Origin: Actinomycetota bacterium
GTDB lineage: Bacteria; Actinomycetota; Aquicultoria; Subteraquimicrobiales; Subteraquimicrobiaceae
Length of the DNA: 64,000 bases
Reading direction: 5' to 3'
Assembly (NCBI GenBank): GCA_030018275.1
Contig: JASEGB010000003.1
Location: 73,600 to 137,599 of the forward strand
Part shown: positions 34,366 through 42,242 of the stretch, one piece after another
Layout: each line of letters opens with the position of its first letter
Position numbering within the stretch: position 1 is the stretch's first letter
Program-made: the position numbers and the translations under genes
Notes under the pieces: model-generated
Told to the model about the DNA's origin: nothing
What the model saw: the letters and a program-made list of their open reading frames with translations, nothing else
The model's database searches: none

Positions 34366-34612
34366 TGTAATGTTTTACGTACATTGGTAACACTTATATT
34401 GTTTGGGGCATCCTTCCGAGTGCTAGCTGCTGCGAGCCTACTCGCTGCTCTCTTAAGGGCAACACCCTCCATAAGTTCGGGTCGGGCTGTTGCCGCCGCT
34501 GTTCGAGCCTTGCTCGCTTAACGGTTCTCTTAAGATGCACTCTCCAGGATACCCGTCCGACAAAAATGTGAGGTTAATCTCAGATAATAATTTACTGTGA
34601 ACCGTGAACGGT
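34366..34612. repeat. Structured element of about 250 bp, copy 1
   Basis: Matches 59778-60019 over its whole length. It begins TGTAATGTTTTACGTACATT, contains GCATCCTTCCGAGTGCTAGC, hairpin GCGAG-CCTA-CTCGC, the word TTCTCTTAAG in two tandem settings, hairpin CGAGC-CTT-GCTCG, and ends near ACTGTGAACCGTGAAC. No open frame is kept. It fills most of the gap between the nrpR-like gene and the FMN oxidoreductase gene. Confidence 0.85.
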
Positions 34613-34730
34613 GAATGGTGAGCTAGGGAGAGCAACCAATGTCTGCTATTAATACACATAGTTTTAAGGGGGTGAGTAAAAAGTTTTTAACCGGAAGGGA
34701 AATCCCATGGAATATGAAAGGGGGTAAAAG

Positions 34731-36296
34731 ATGTCTTTAAGTAGACCGAATGCAAGTGCTGCGACTATAACCACGACTAGGGTTACGCCTTCACCCATTT
34801 CTGGACTGTGTGTAGCCTGTGTGGATGGTTGTCCGGGCTATTGCGAAGTAGGAAGATCCGCCGTTAGGGGGAGGGAAATTATCTATCCGCACCCATTTGG
34901 AAAGGTCATCGCTGGAGCGGAGAAAGATTATCCCGTCGATTTTTCTCACTTCAATATCCAGGGGAGCTGCGTCGGGGCTGCGGGTATCGAGGCGGATCCG
35001 GATAAAGCCATTTTCCCTGCTGTAGATGTCTCCACCGAAATTGGCGCCCGGGGAAGAAAGATGAAGATGAAAGTCCCCTTCTTCACCGGTGCTTTGGGTT
35101 CAACCGATGTAGCCAGGGTGAACTGGGAAGGCGCCGCCATCGCCGTTGCCATATGTGGAGCCGTACTCATCTGTGGAGAGAATGTTTGTGGCATGGATCC
35201 CGATGCTGAGTTCAAAAATGGGAAAGTGGTAAGATCTCCAGAACTCGAAAGAAGGGTGAAGATATACAAGGAATGGTATGAGGGCTATGGGACCATGCTC
35301 GTTCAAGCAAATGTAGAGGACACTCGCCTTGGTGTTCCCGAGTATGCGGTGGAGAAGCTCGGAGTCGAGGGAATCGAGATAAAGTGGGGGCAAGGAGCTA
35401 AATCCATCGGTGGAGAAGTTAAGCTGCCCACTCTGGAAAGAGCTCTTGAGCTTAAGCAAAGAGGATATATCGTTATTCCCGACCCCAATGATTCCGCGGT
35501 TCAAGAGGCTTATAAAGCGGGAGGAGTACGAGAATTCGAAAGGCACTCCCGCCTGGGAATGGTGGACGAAGAGTCCTTTTTGAAGGAAGTGGAAAGGCTA
35601 AAGAATATAGGCGCTAAGTACGTTACCCTCAAAACGGGCGCCTATAGACCCGCGGATTTAGCGCGGGCGGTGAAATTCGCCTCCGAAGCAAAAATAGACC
35701 TTCTAACCGTGGACGGCGCGGGTGGCGGAACCGGAATGAGTCCATGGGTGATGATGAACGAGTGGGGAATCCCCACGGTTTATCTGGAGAGCCTTCTTTA
35801 CAAATTCCTGAAGAGGATCGAGGAGAAGGGAGCATTTGTTCCCAGCTGTGCTATAGCTGGGGGAATTGTCCTTGAGGATCAGATTTTTAAAGCCATCGCC
35901 TTGGGAGCTCCTTATATAAAGGCGGTGTGCATGGGTCGGGGTACCCTCACCGCGGCGATGGTGGGGAAGACCCAAGGGCAGCTCCTCGAAGAAACTTACG
36001 GGAAAGGTAAGGAATATCAAGAAGCGCTTCTCCGCACATTCATCGGGGCGGTGCAACTTAAGGAAAAATATGGAGAAGATTTTAAGAGGATGCCACCGGC
36101 GGCAATAGCCGTCTATACCTACTATGACAGGATTGCCACTGGTCTTAAGCAGCTCATGGCCGGGGCTCGTAAATTCGCCCTCAACTTAATAGACCGAAAT
36201 GACCTCTTCGCTCTAACGCGAGAAGCGGCGGAGCTTTCCGGGATCACCTATATAATGGAATCGGATATGGAAGAGGCGGAAAGGATTTTGGGATAA
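34731..36296 (+). CDS. FMN-binding glutamate-synthase-like oxidoreductase
   Basis: A 521-residue protein of the FMN/synthase (GltS alpha-like) barrel family. The barrel segments are recognisable: IKWGQGAKSIGGEV, YVTLKTGAYRPADLARA, LTVDGAGGGTGMSPWVMMNEWGIP and CAIAGGIVLEDQIFKA. Two points set it apart from glutamate synthase. The segment after the barrel, VCMGRGTLTAAMVGK, lacks the three-cysteine [3Fe-4S] motif ending in CPVGI. An N-terminal C27-xx-C30-xxx-C34-xxx-C38 cluster (LCVACVDGCPGYCEVG) is present instead. No amidotransferase domain is attached. The substrate is unknown. A ferredoxin and NuoE/NuoF follow at short distance. Confidence 0.8.
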   Translation: MSLSRPNASAATITTTRVTPSPISGLCVACVDGCPGYCEVGRSAVRGREIIYPHPFGKVIAGAEKDYPVDFSHFNIQGSCVGAAGIEADPDKAIFPAVDVSTEIGARGRKMKMKVPFFTGALGSTDVARVNWEGAAIAVAICGAVLICGENVCGMDPDAEFKNGKVVRSPELERRVKIYKEWYEGYGTMLVQANVEDTRLGVPEYAVEKLGVEGIEIKWGQGAKSIGGEVKLPTLERALELKQRGYIVIPDPNDSAVQEAYKAGGVREFERHSRLGMVDEESFLKEVERLKNIGAKYVTLKTGAYRPADLARAVKFASEAKIDLLTVDGAGGGTGMSPWVMMNEWGIPTVYLESLLYKFLKRIEEKGAFVPSCAIAGGIVLEDQIFKAIALGAPYIKAVCMGRGTLTAAMVGKTQGQLLEETYGKGKEYQEALLRTFIGAVQLKEKYGEDFKRMPPAAIAVYTYYDRIATGLKQLMAGARKFALNLIDRNDLFALTREAAELSGITYIMESDMEEAERILG

Positions 36297-36306
36297 AGGA
36301 GGAGAT

Positions 36307-36531
36307 ATGCTTAATTTAATATGCCCTCAACATTGCCCTTCACCCTTTTGCGAGATTGCCTGTCCCACGGACGCCATCACCATTTCAGCTAAGGATAACA
36401 ACGTTTATGTGGATACGGATAAATGCAATAGATGTGGAATTTGCCGAATGGTGTGTATGACCTGGAGCCGAGATAAATCCCTCGAGGGCAAAAGGCCTTG
36501 GATTTCCGAGGATTGGGTTACACCGACATAG
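36307..36531 (+). CDS. Small 2[4Fe-4S]-type ferredoxin-like protein
   Basis: A 74-residue iron-sulfur protein. One cluster motif is classical (CNRCGICRMVC); the other is irregular (CPQHCPSPFCEIACP). It begins 10 bases after the FMN oxidoreductase and has its own RBS (AAAGGAGGAG). Likely an electron carrier or subunit between the FMN protein and the NuoE/F pair. The end, GKRPWISEDWVT, has no cysteine. Confidence 0.8.
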   Translation: MLNLICPQHCPSPFCEIACPTDAITISAKDNNVYVDTDKCNRCGICRMVCMTWSRDKSLEGKRPWISEDWVTPT

Positions 36532-36558
36532 GATTTTTGCAAAATTGGAGCTATATAA

Positions 36559-37032
36559 ATGAAAGAAGAACTTCTGAGAAGAATTCTGTCTTCCTATAAA
36601 GGAAGAAAAAGGGATCTCATTCCAATTTTACAGGCGGTTCAGGCAAATTTTGGTCGCTTGCCCGAAGAAGCGATGCTCCGAATTGCAAGGTTTATTGGTA
36701 TACCTGAAAGCGAGGTTTATTCTGTAGCCTCTTTTTATACTCAGTTCAGGCTCACACCTTTGGGAAGAAAGCATGTTACGGCCTGTCGAGGGACCGCCTG
36801 TCACATCCGCGGTGCACCTCACATCCTCCGGGAAATAGAGAAAGCGATTGGCATTAAGGAGGGGGAAGTAACGTCTGACCTAGAATATTCCCTGGAGACC
36901 GTGGCTTGCATTGGCTGTTGTGCTCTAGCCCCATGCATCAGGCTCAACAGGGATGTCTATGGTGAGATGACTCCGGAAAAGGTAAAAGAGCTTTTCCCCG
37001 CCTCGGATGAAGGAGAGCAGGATGTCCAATAG
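36559..37032 (+). CDS. nuoE: NuoE/HydC-like [2Fe-2S] subunit
   Basis: A thioredoxin-like [2Fe-2S] protein of 157 residues. The four ligands are C-x4-C in TACRGTACHIRG and C-x3-C in ACIGCCALAPC. The N-terminal helices (YKGRKRDLIPILQAVQANFG, IARFIGIPESEVYSVASFY) are those of the family. Partner of NuoF in diaphorase modules of complex I, bifurcating hydrogenases and NAD-dependent formate dehydrogenases. It overlaps the next gene by 11 bases. Confidence 0.92.
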   Translation: MKEELLRRILSSYKGRKRDLIPILQAVQANFGRLPEEAMLRIARFIGIPESEVYSVASFYTQFRLTPLGRKHVTACRGTACHIRGAPHILREIEKAIGIKEGEVTSDLEYSLETVACIGCCALAPCIRLNRDVYGEMTPEKVKELFPASDEGEQDVQ

Positions 37033-38659
37033 GAGATGCACAATTCTTGTTTGCCAAGGAACGGGCTGTATATCGGGAGGAGCCGAGCAAATCTTCTCTT
37101 CACTGGAAGAAGAAATGGCGAGACTGAATTTGGAGGAAAGCGTTCAAATCAAGCGCACCGGTTGTCATGGCTTCTGCCAACGAGGTCCCCTTGTCATCAT
37201 TGAGCCGGAGAGCATTTTCTACTCCAAAGTTAAGCTGGATGATGTGCCCGACATCGCTCAATCTTTTTTACCGGGAGGAAAGCCCTTAGAGCACCTCTTC
37301 TACCATGACCCAGTTACCGGTGAACCCATCCCCCATTATGGCGATATCCCCTTTTACAATAAGCAAGAGCGCATCGTGTTGCGAAATTGTGGACATATCG
37401 ACCCCGAGGATATTGGAGACTTTCTTGCCCTTGGCGGTTATGAAGCGCTGCGCAAGGCTCTTTTCGATAAGACCCCTGAACAAGTCATCGAGGAAGTGAA
37501 GCGCTCTGGGCTTCGGGGACTCGGTGGTGCCGGTTTTCCCACCGGGCGGAAGTGGGAAGCTTGCCGCATGGCACCCGGTGAAGAAAAATATGTCATCTGC
37601 AACGGCGACGAAGGTGATCCGGGTGCATTTCAGGATCGGTCGACTATGGAAGGAGACCCTCATTCAGTTTTAGAGGGAATGATTATTGCCGGCTACGCCA
37701 TTGGTGCTAAAAAGGGCTTCATCTACGTGCGAGCTGAATATCCACTGGCGGTGAAGCGTTTAAAAATTGCCATCGCCCAAGCAAGAGAAGAGGGATTCCT
37801 GGGTAAGGATATTCTGGGAAGCGGATTTGATTTCGATATAGAGATTTTTCAAGGCGCTGGGGCCTTTGTTTGTGGGGAGTCCACAGCCTTGGTTCTTTCC
37901 ATCCAAGGCAAGAGGGGTATGCCCAAACCCTTGCCCCGTCCCCGCACCGCGGAGATGGGATTATGGGATAAGCCAACCCTGCTCAACAACGTAAAAACCT
38001 TTGCCAACATTCCTCTCATCATCAACCGTGGCTGGGAATGGTTTGCCAGTAGGGGAACCGAAAAAAGCAAGGGCACTGCCATCTTTTCGCTCACGGGCAA
38101 GGTGGCTAATTGCGGTCTGATAGAGGTACCCATGGGGGTCACGCTTCGAGAAATTATCTATGATATCGGAGGGGGGATTCCCGGTGAGAAAGCTTTTAAG
38201 GCGGTTCAAACCGGCGGACCCTCAGGTGGTTGCCTCCCAGCGAGTTTCTTGGATATGCCGGTCGATTTCGACTCGCTCGTCACCGCGGGCTCAATGATGG
38301 GTTCCGGGGGTATGGTGGTCATGGACGAGGACACCTGTATGGTCGATGTGGCTCGCTACTTTCTCGACTTCACTCGGAGAGAATCCTGCGGTCAGTGCAT
38401 TCCTTGCAGGCTCGGAACGGAGCAGATGTTTGAAGTTTTAGACGATATTACCAAAGGACGAGGCAGACCCGAGGACATTGACCTGCTTTTAGAGCTGAGC
38501 GACGCAATAGCACATGGTTCCCTTTGTGCTCTGGGCAAGACTGCTCCAAATCCTGTGCTCACTACGATTCGTTACTTTCGGGATGAATATGAAGCGCATA
38601 TCGATGAAAAACGGTGTCCAGCCGGTGTGTGCAGGGAGCTTACCAAGGAGAAATCCTAA
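37022..38659 (+). CDS. nuoF: NuoF/HydB-like NADH-binding subunit, no C-terminal ferredoxin domain
   Basis: The FMN- and NAD(H)-binding diaphorase subunit, about 545 residues. The start at 37022 follows AAGGAGAGCAGG. Residues 1-90 form a thioredoxin-like [2Fe-2S] domain (CQGTGC, TGCHGFCQRG). The core has GLGGAGFPTGRKW, CNGDEGDPGAFQDRS, YVRAEYPLAVKRL and the [4Fe-4S] motif ESCGQCIPCRLGTEQM. It ends with EKRCPAGVCRELTKEKS, where HydB-type proteins go on with a two-cluster ferredoxin domain; that domain is missing. The neighbouring small ferredoxin might supply it. Confidence 0.92.
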   Translation: MSNRRCTILVCQGTGCISGGAEQIFSSLEEEMARLNLEESVQIKRTGCHGFCQRGPLVIIEPESIFYSKVKLDDVPDIAQSFLPGGKPLEHLFYHDPVTGEPIPHYGDIPFYNKQERIVLRNCGHIDPEDIGDFLALGGYEALRKALFDKTPEQVIEEVKRSGLRGLGGAGFPTGRKWEACRMAPGEEKYVICNGDEGDPGAFQDRSTMEGDPHSVLEGMIIAGYAIGAKKGFIYVRAEYPLAVKRLKIAIAQAREEGFLGKDILGSGFDFDIEIFQGAGAFVCGESTALVLSIQGKRGMPKPLPRPRTAEMGLWDKPTLLNNVKTFANIPLIINRGWEWFASRGTEKSKGTAIFSLTGKVANCGLIEVPMGVTLREIIYDIGGGIPGEKAFKAVQTGGPSGGCLPASFLDMPVDFDSLVTAGSMMGSGGMVVMDEDTCMVDVARYFLDFTRRESCGQCIPCRLGTEQMFEVLDDITKGRGRPEDIDLLLELSDAIAHGSLCALGKTAPNPVLTTIRYFRDEYEAHIDEKRCPAGVCRELTKEKS

Positions 38660-38890
38660 ATCCTAAGCACGAAATCCTAAACTTTGGGAATTTGGCTTTT
38701 GAATTTTGAATTTGTTTCGCCTGCCTGTCGGGAGACAGGGATTTAGAGCTTTGAATTTAGAATTTAGGTTCTTCTCCAAAAACAGTGGGTAGAAAATGAA
38801 AATTAAAGTATGTTGAAAAATAGAAATCATCTTAAGTCTGTCTTCTTTCTCCTTAATGGGGAAAGCTACAGTCTCCTCTTTGATGAGGAG
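38660..38890. repeat. Short-period repeats after nuoF
   Basis: Two word families: AAATCCTAAATCCTAAGCACG and TTTGAATTTTGAATTTG, the latter resumed as TTTGAATTTAGAATTTAGG after the palindrome at 38724-38739. No gene. Confidence 0.6.
38724..38739. repeat. Palindromic element, copy after nuoF
   Basis: CCTGTCGGGAGACAGG, with flanking CCTG; a third member of the family represented by 33173-33190. Confidence 0.75.
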
Positions 38891-38894
38891 AGGC

Positions 38895-38936
38895 ATTCCA
38901 ATTTCCTCCCCCTTGACGGGGGAGGATTAAGGTGGG
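38895..38936. repeat. GC-rich palindrome, left flank of the DUF559 gene
   Basis: CCTCCCCC-TTGA-CGGGGGAGG hairpin followed by ATTAAGGTGGGGGTG. The same arrangement lies in inverted orientation at 39284-39323, on the other side of the DUF559 gene. Confidence 0.75.
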
Positions 38937-39363
38937 GGTGTTAAACCTGAGTAAAAATCTTATAAAGGCGGCTAGAAGCCTTAGAAAAGAATCCACCGAT
39001 ATAGAAAGATTCTTGTGGAAGCACTTACGTAGAAGGCAATTGAATGGTTTAAAGTTCAGGCGACAACAGCCAATTGGCAAGTATAGCGTAGATTTTGTTT
39101 GTTTTGAGAAACAGATTGTGGTAGAAGTCAATGGTGGACAACATCAAGAAAAAAGGGATAAAGATATTGAAAGGGACAGGTGGCTTCAAAATCAAGGCTT
39201 TAAGGTTCTAAGATTTTGGGATAATGAGGTTCTTAAAAATATCAAAGGAGTGTTGGAGGTAATAAGGGAGAGTTCTTTTGTACCACCCTCCCCTTTATCC
39301 CCTCCCATCCAGGGAGGGGAAACAAAAAACGTTTTTCCATCAAGGGAGAAGAGTACCCACTAA
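38932..39363 (+). CDS. DUF559 endonuclease-like protein
   Basis: A 143-residue protein of the DUF559 group, related to Vsr-type nucleases. The core is intact: RKESTDIERFLWKHLRRRQL, FRRQQPIGKYSVDFVCFEKQ, VVEVNGGQHQ, then DRWLQNQGFKVLRFWDNEVL. The Asp in VDFVC, the Glu in VVEVNGGQH and the last Trp-Asp segment are the expected catalytic positions. The C-terminal 25 residues are encoded by the right-hand palindrome. A decayed second copy lies at 11058-11262. The gene sits between nuoF and the formate dehydrogenase gene and is likely a foreign insertion. Confidence 0.8.
   Translation: MGVLNLSKNLIKAARSLRKESTDIERFLWKHLRRRQLNGLKFRRQQPIGKYSVDFVCFEKQIVVEVNGGQHQEKRDKDIERDRWLQNQGFKVLRFWDNEVLKNIKGVLEVIRESSFVPPSPLSPPIQGGETKNVFPSREKSTH
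39284..39323. repeat. GC-rich palindrome, right flank of the DUF559 gene (inverted)
   Basis: ACCACCCTCCCCTTTATCCC followed by CTCCCATCCAGGGAGGGGAAA. Its reverse complement reads like the left flank: C-rich/G-rich stem, a short A/T link, then GGGGAGGGTGGT. Confidence 0.75.
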
Positions 39364-39402
39364 AATGGAGAAGGGCCAGAATTTATAAGATGAGGAGCGC
39401 TA

Positions 39403-42081
39403 ATGGATAAAATCACTATTACCATTGATGGCTCGGACATTATAGCTGAGAGCGGGGCAACCATTTTGGAAGCAGCGCTCAAAAATGGCATTTATATTCC
39501 CCATCTTTGCTATCATCCCGACTTAAAAACCTATGGAGCTTGTCGGTTGTGTATCGTTGAGATCGAGTGTGGGAAACTGGTGATCTCCTGCCGAACGCCG
39601 GTCAAACAGGGCATGTCGGTTAGGACAAGGAGTCTGGAGATTGATAAAGTACGTCGAGCCATTATTGAGCTGCTCATCGCCAATCACCACGCAGATTGCC
39701 GTGATTGCACTAAAAGTAGGCAGTGTGAGTTGTTGAAGATAGCCGCCTTTATTCGTTTTGATAGAAAACGGGCGAGGCGCTTAAGGTGGGCGAAGGAGGA
39801 ACTCCCCCGAGATACCTCAAATCCATTTTTCGATATTGATCCCAATAGATGCGTGCTCTGTGGAGTTTGTGTCCGAACCTGTGAGGAAATTCAAGGAGTG
39901 GGCGCCATTGACTTTGTTGGTCGGGGTTATACCAGTAAAATTGCCCCCTTTGGAGACAAACCTTTGGCTCAGTCCAGATGTGAATCGTGTGGGGAGTGTG
40001 TGGTCAGGTGTCCGGTTGGTGCCTTGGTGCCAAAAAATGTCCAGCGTCCAGAGCGAGAGGTCAAGACCATTTGTTCATATTGTGGCACGGGTTGTGGCAT
40101 TTATCTGGGCATTCGTGACAATGACGTCGTCAGCGTGCGAGGCGATACCGATAGTCCGGTAAATGGAGGCAATCTTTGCGTCAAAGGTCGGTTTGGCGCC
40201 AGTTTCGTCAACTCCCCGGATCGATTGAGCTCACCCCTCATTAGAACAGCTCTAAAAGAGCATTCTGAGTTCAGCACCCTCTCCCTCACCTTTCCCCCTC
40301 GAGGGGGAGGGCAGGGGTGGGGGGAGGTATCTTGGGATGAGGCATTGGAGCTAGTTGCCGATAAGCTAGTCAGGTACAGTGGGGACCAGTTTGCGCTCCT
40401 GACTTCAGCTAAATGCACCAATGAGGAAAGCTACGTTATTCAGAAGTTTGCCAGAGTGGTAATGAACACCAATAACATAGACAATTGCGCCCGCCTATGT
40501 CATGCCCCTACCATGGTAGGTCTGCATGAAACAATCGGCATCGGGGCGATGACCAACTCCATAAGTGAGATCGAGAAAACTTCCTGCATACTAGCTATAG
40601 GCACTAATGTTACACGAGCTCATCCGGTAATCGGAATCAAGGTAAAGAGGGCAGTGCGGAATGGAGCCAAGCTCATTGTGATTAATCCAAAGGAAATCGA
40701 CCTATGCCGCTTCGCCGATATCTGGCTTAGACCTTATCCGGGTACCGATGTAGCTCTGATTATGGGTATGAACCAGGTGATCGTCGATGAAGGATTGCTC
40801 GATAATGCCTTCATCGAAAAACAGTGCGAGAATTTCGAAAGCTTAAGAGAGTCTTTAGAGGATTTTAGCCCGGGCAGGGTGGAAAGGATCACCGGTGTTT
40901 CCAGGGAAATGATAGCCCAGGCGGCCAGGATTTATGCCACAAACAAACCGGCGGCTATCATATGGTCTACGGGCATCACTCAGCATTCTCATGGCACCGA
41001 TAATGTCTTTGCCCTTGTCAATTTGGCCATGCTTACGGGGAATATCGGAAAGCCTTCAGGGGGACTTTATCCACTTTTGGGGGAGAATAACGCTCAAGGT
41101 GCCTGCGATATGGGGTGCCTGCCCGATTTCTATCCCGGTTACCAAAGGGTAACCGATCCAGGGGTCCGAAAGAAATTTGAGACTGCTTGGAGTGTGGACT
41201 TGAATCCCGAGCCAGGATTAACCTTCACTGAAATATGGCAGGCTATCTTGGATGGAAAAATTAAGGCAGTTTACATCATTGGTGCCAATCCTGCATTGAG
41301 CATCGCTGGTTCCCAGAGAGTGCGTGAGGCCCTGAAGAAAGCAGAATTCGTTGTTGTCCAGGATATCTTCTTTAACGAGACGGCCAAATTTGCCCATGTT
41401 GTCCTCCCAGCGGCAAGCTTCGCTGAGAAGGAGGGAACTTTCACCAATACCGAGCGGCGCATTCAGAGGGTGCGCAAAGCAATGGAACCCGTTGGCGATT
41501 CACGTCCCGACTGGGAGATCACATGCGAGCTGGCCAGAAGGCTGGATGGTAAGGGTTTCGATTTCAGTCACCCCGCCGAGATCACATCAGAGATTGCCTC
41601 AATTGCTCCTCTGTATGGAGGCGTATCTTACGACCGCTTGGAAAATGAGAGCTTGGAACGGTTTCACACCCCCAGTAGCAAGGGTAAATTTAGACCGTTG
41701 GAATTTAGACCCCCGACAGAGGTTCCCGATGTTGAATATCCCTTGATTTTGACCACTGAAAGGACCCTCTACCGTCATGGTACTTTATCATGGAAAGTGG
41801 ATGGTCTCAACATTTTAAAAGGTAAGGAGCTTGTAGAGATAAATCCAAAGGATGCCGCCGATTTTGGCATCAGTCATGGCCAGATAGTGCGGATAATTTC
41901 TCGGCGGGGGGAGATAGAGGCTGAAGTAAAGGTGACTTATGCCACTCCACCGGGTGTGATCTCCATGGGCTTTCATTCCACCCAAAGCCCAACCAACGTG
42001 CTCACCAATCCTACTCTTGACCCCGTAGCTAAAACGCCGGAAGCAAAGGTATGTGCGGTGCGGATTGTTCCACAAACATAG
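39403..42081 (+). CDS. fdhA: Formate dehydrogenase alpha subunit, Cys-type, with NuoG-like N-terminus
   Basis: Molybdopterin oxidoreductase of 892 residues. Order of domains: [2Fe-2S] (CYHPDLKTYGACRLC, then SCRTPV), His-Cys cluster (HHADCRDCTKSRQC), two [4Fe-4S] motifs (CVLCGVCVRTC; CESCGECVVRCPVG), the molybdopterin cluster motif CSYCGTGCGIYLG, then the catalytic domain. The catalytic residue lies in NCARLCHAPT, where the codon is TGT, so cysteine instead of selenocysteine, with the conserved His after it. With NuoE/NuoF it would form an NAD-dependent formate dehydrogenase. Residues from about STLSLTFPPRGGGQGW are encoded by an inserted palindrome between LIRTALK and EVSWDEALE. Confidence 0.88.
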   Translation: MDKITITIDGSDIIAESGATILEAALKNGIYIPHLCYHPDLKTYGACRLCIVEIECGKLVISCRTPVKQGMSVRTRSLEIDKVRRAIIELLIANHHADCRDCTKSRQCELLKIAAFIRFDRKRARRLRWAKEELPRDTSNPFFDIDPNRCVLCGVCVRTCEEIQGVGAIDFVGRGYTSKIAPFGDKPLAQSRCESCGECVVRCPVGALVPKNVQRPEREVKTICSYCGTGCGIYLGIRDNDVVSVRGDTDSPVNGGNLCVKGRFGASFVNSPDRLSSPLIRTALKEHSEFSTLSLTFPPRGGGQGWGEVSWDEALELVADKLVRYSGDQFALLTSAKCTNEESYVIQKFARVVMNTNNIDNCARLCHAPTMVGLHETIGIGAMTNSISEIEKTSCILAIGTNVTRAHPVIGIKVKRAVRNGAKLIVINPKEIDLCRFADIWLRPYPGTDVALIMGMNQVIVDEGLLDNAFIEKQCENFESLRESLEDFSPGRVERITGVSREMIAQAARIYATNKPAAIIWSTGITQHSHGTDNVFALVNLAMLTGNIGKPSGGLYPLLGENNAQGACDMGCLPDFYPGYQRVTDPGVRKKFETAWSVDLNPEPGLTFTEIWQAILDGKIKAVYIIGANPALSIAGSQRVREALKKAEFVVVQDIFFNETAKFAHVVLPAASFAEKEGTFTNTERRIQRVRKAMEPVGDSRPDWEITCELARRLDGKGFDFSHPAEITSEIASIAPLYGGVSYDRLENESLERFHTPSSKGKFRPLEFRPPTEVPDVEYPLILTTERTLYRHGTLSWKVDGLNILKGKELVEINPKDAADFGISHGQIVRIISRRGEIEAEVKVTYATPPGVISMGFHSTQSPTNVLTNPTLDPVAKTPEAKVCAVRIVPQT
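40268..40328. repeat. GC-rich palindrome inserted in frame in fdhA
   Basis: CTCACCTTTCCCCC-TCGA-GGGGGAGGG followed by CAGGGGTGGGGGGAGG. It has the layout of the DUF559 left flank (hairpin, short link, GGTGGGGG). The length keeps the frame and adds about 20 residues at a surface-type position of fdhA. Confidence 0.75.
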
Positions 42082-42242
42082 TGCCACCTTAAACACCCCA
42101 ATGCCATTTGTCAACCATCCTTAAGAACTGTACAATGTGAATAGTCTATTAGTTGATAGTTTGTTAGTTGGGAGTGTAAGATAAATAATTTACTACCAAC
42201 TCCCAACTACCTACTATGAACTATTTGTGGGGTTGAAGATTT
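42082..42242. repeat. Short-period repeats between fdhA and polA
   Basis: AGTCTATTAGTTGATAGTTTG and TTAGTTGGGAGTG on one side, and ACCAACTCCCAACTACCTAC, roughly the inverse, on the other. The two halves can pair imperfectly. No gene. Confidence 0.6.

Noticed and set aside
34366-34385. AATGT-N7-ACATT palindrome as an operator for the FMN oxidoreductase gene
   Set aside because: The same region occurs in the second copy of the 250-bp element before whiA, so it belongs to the repeat; in that copy the palindrome is also disrupted.
40440-40530. Selenocysteine in the formate dehydrogenase
   Set aside because: The codon at the catalytic position in NCARLCHAPT is TGT, not TGA, and the frame is open throughout.
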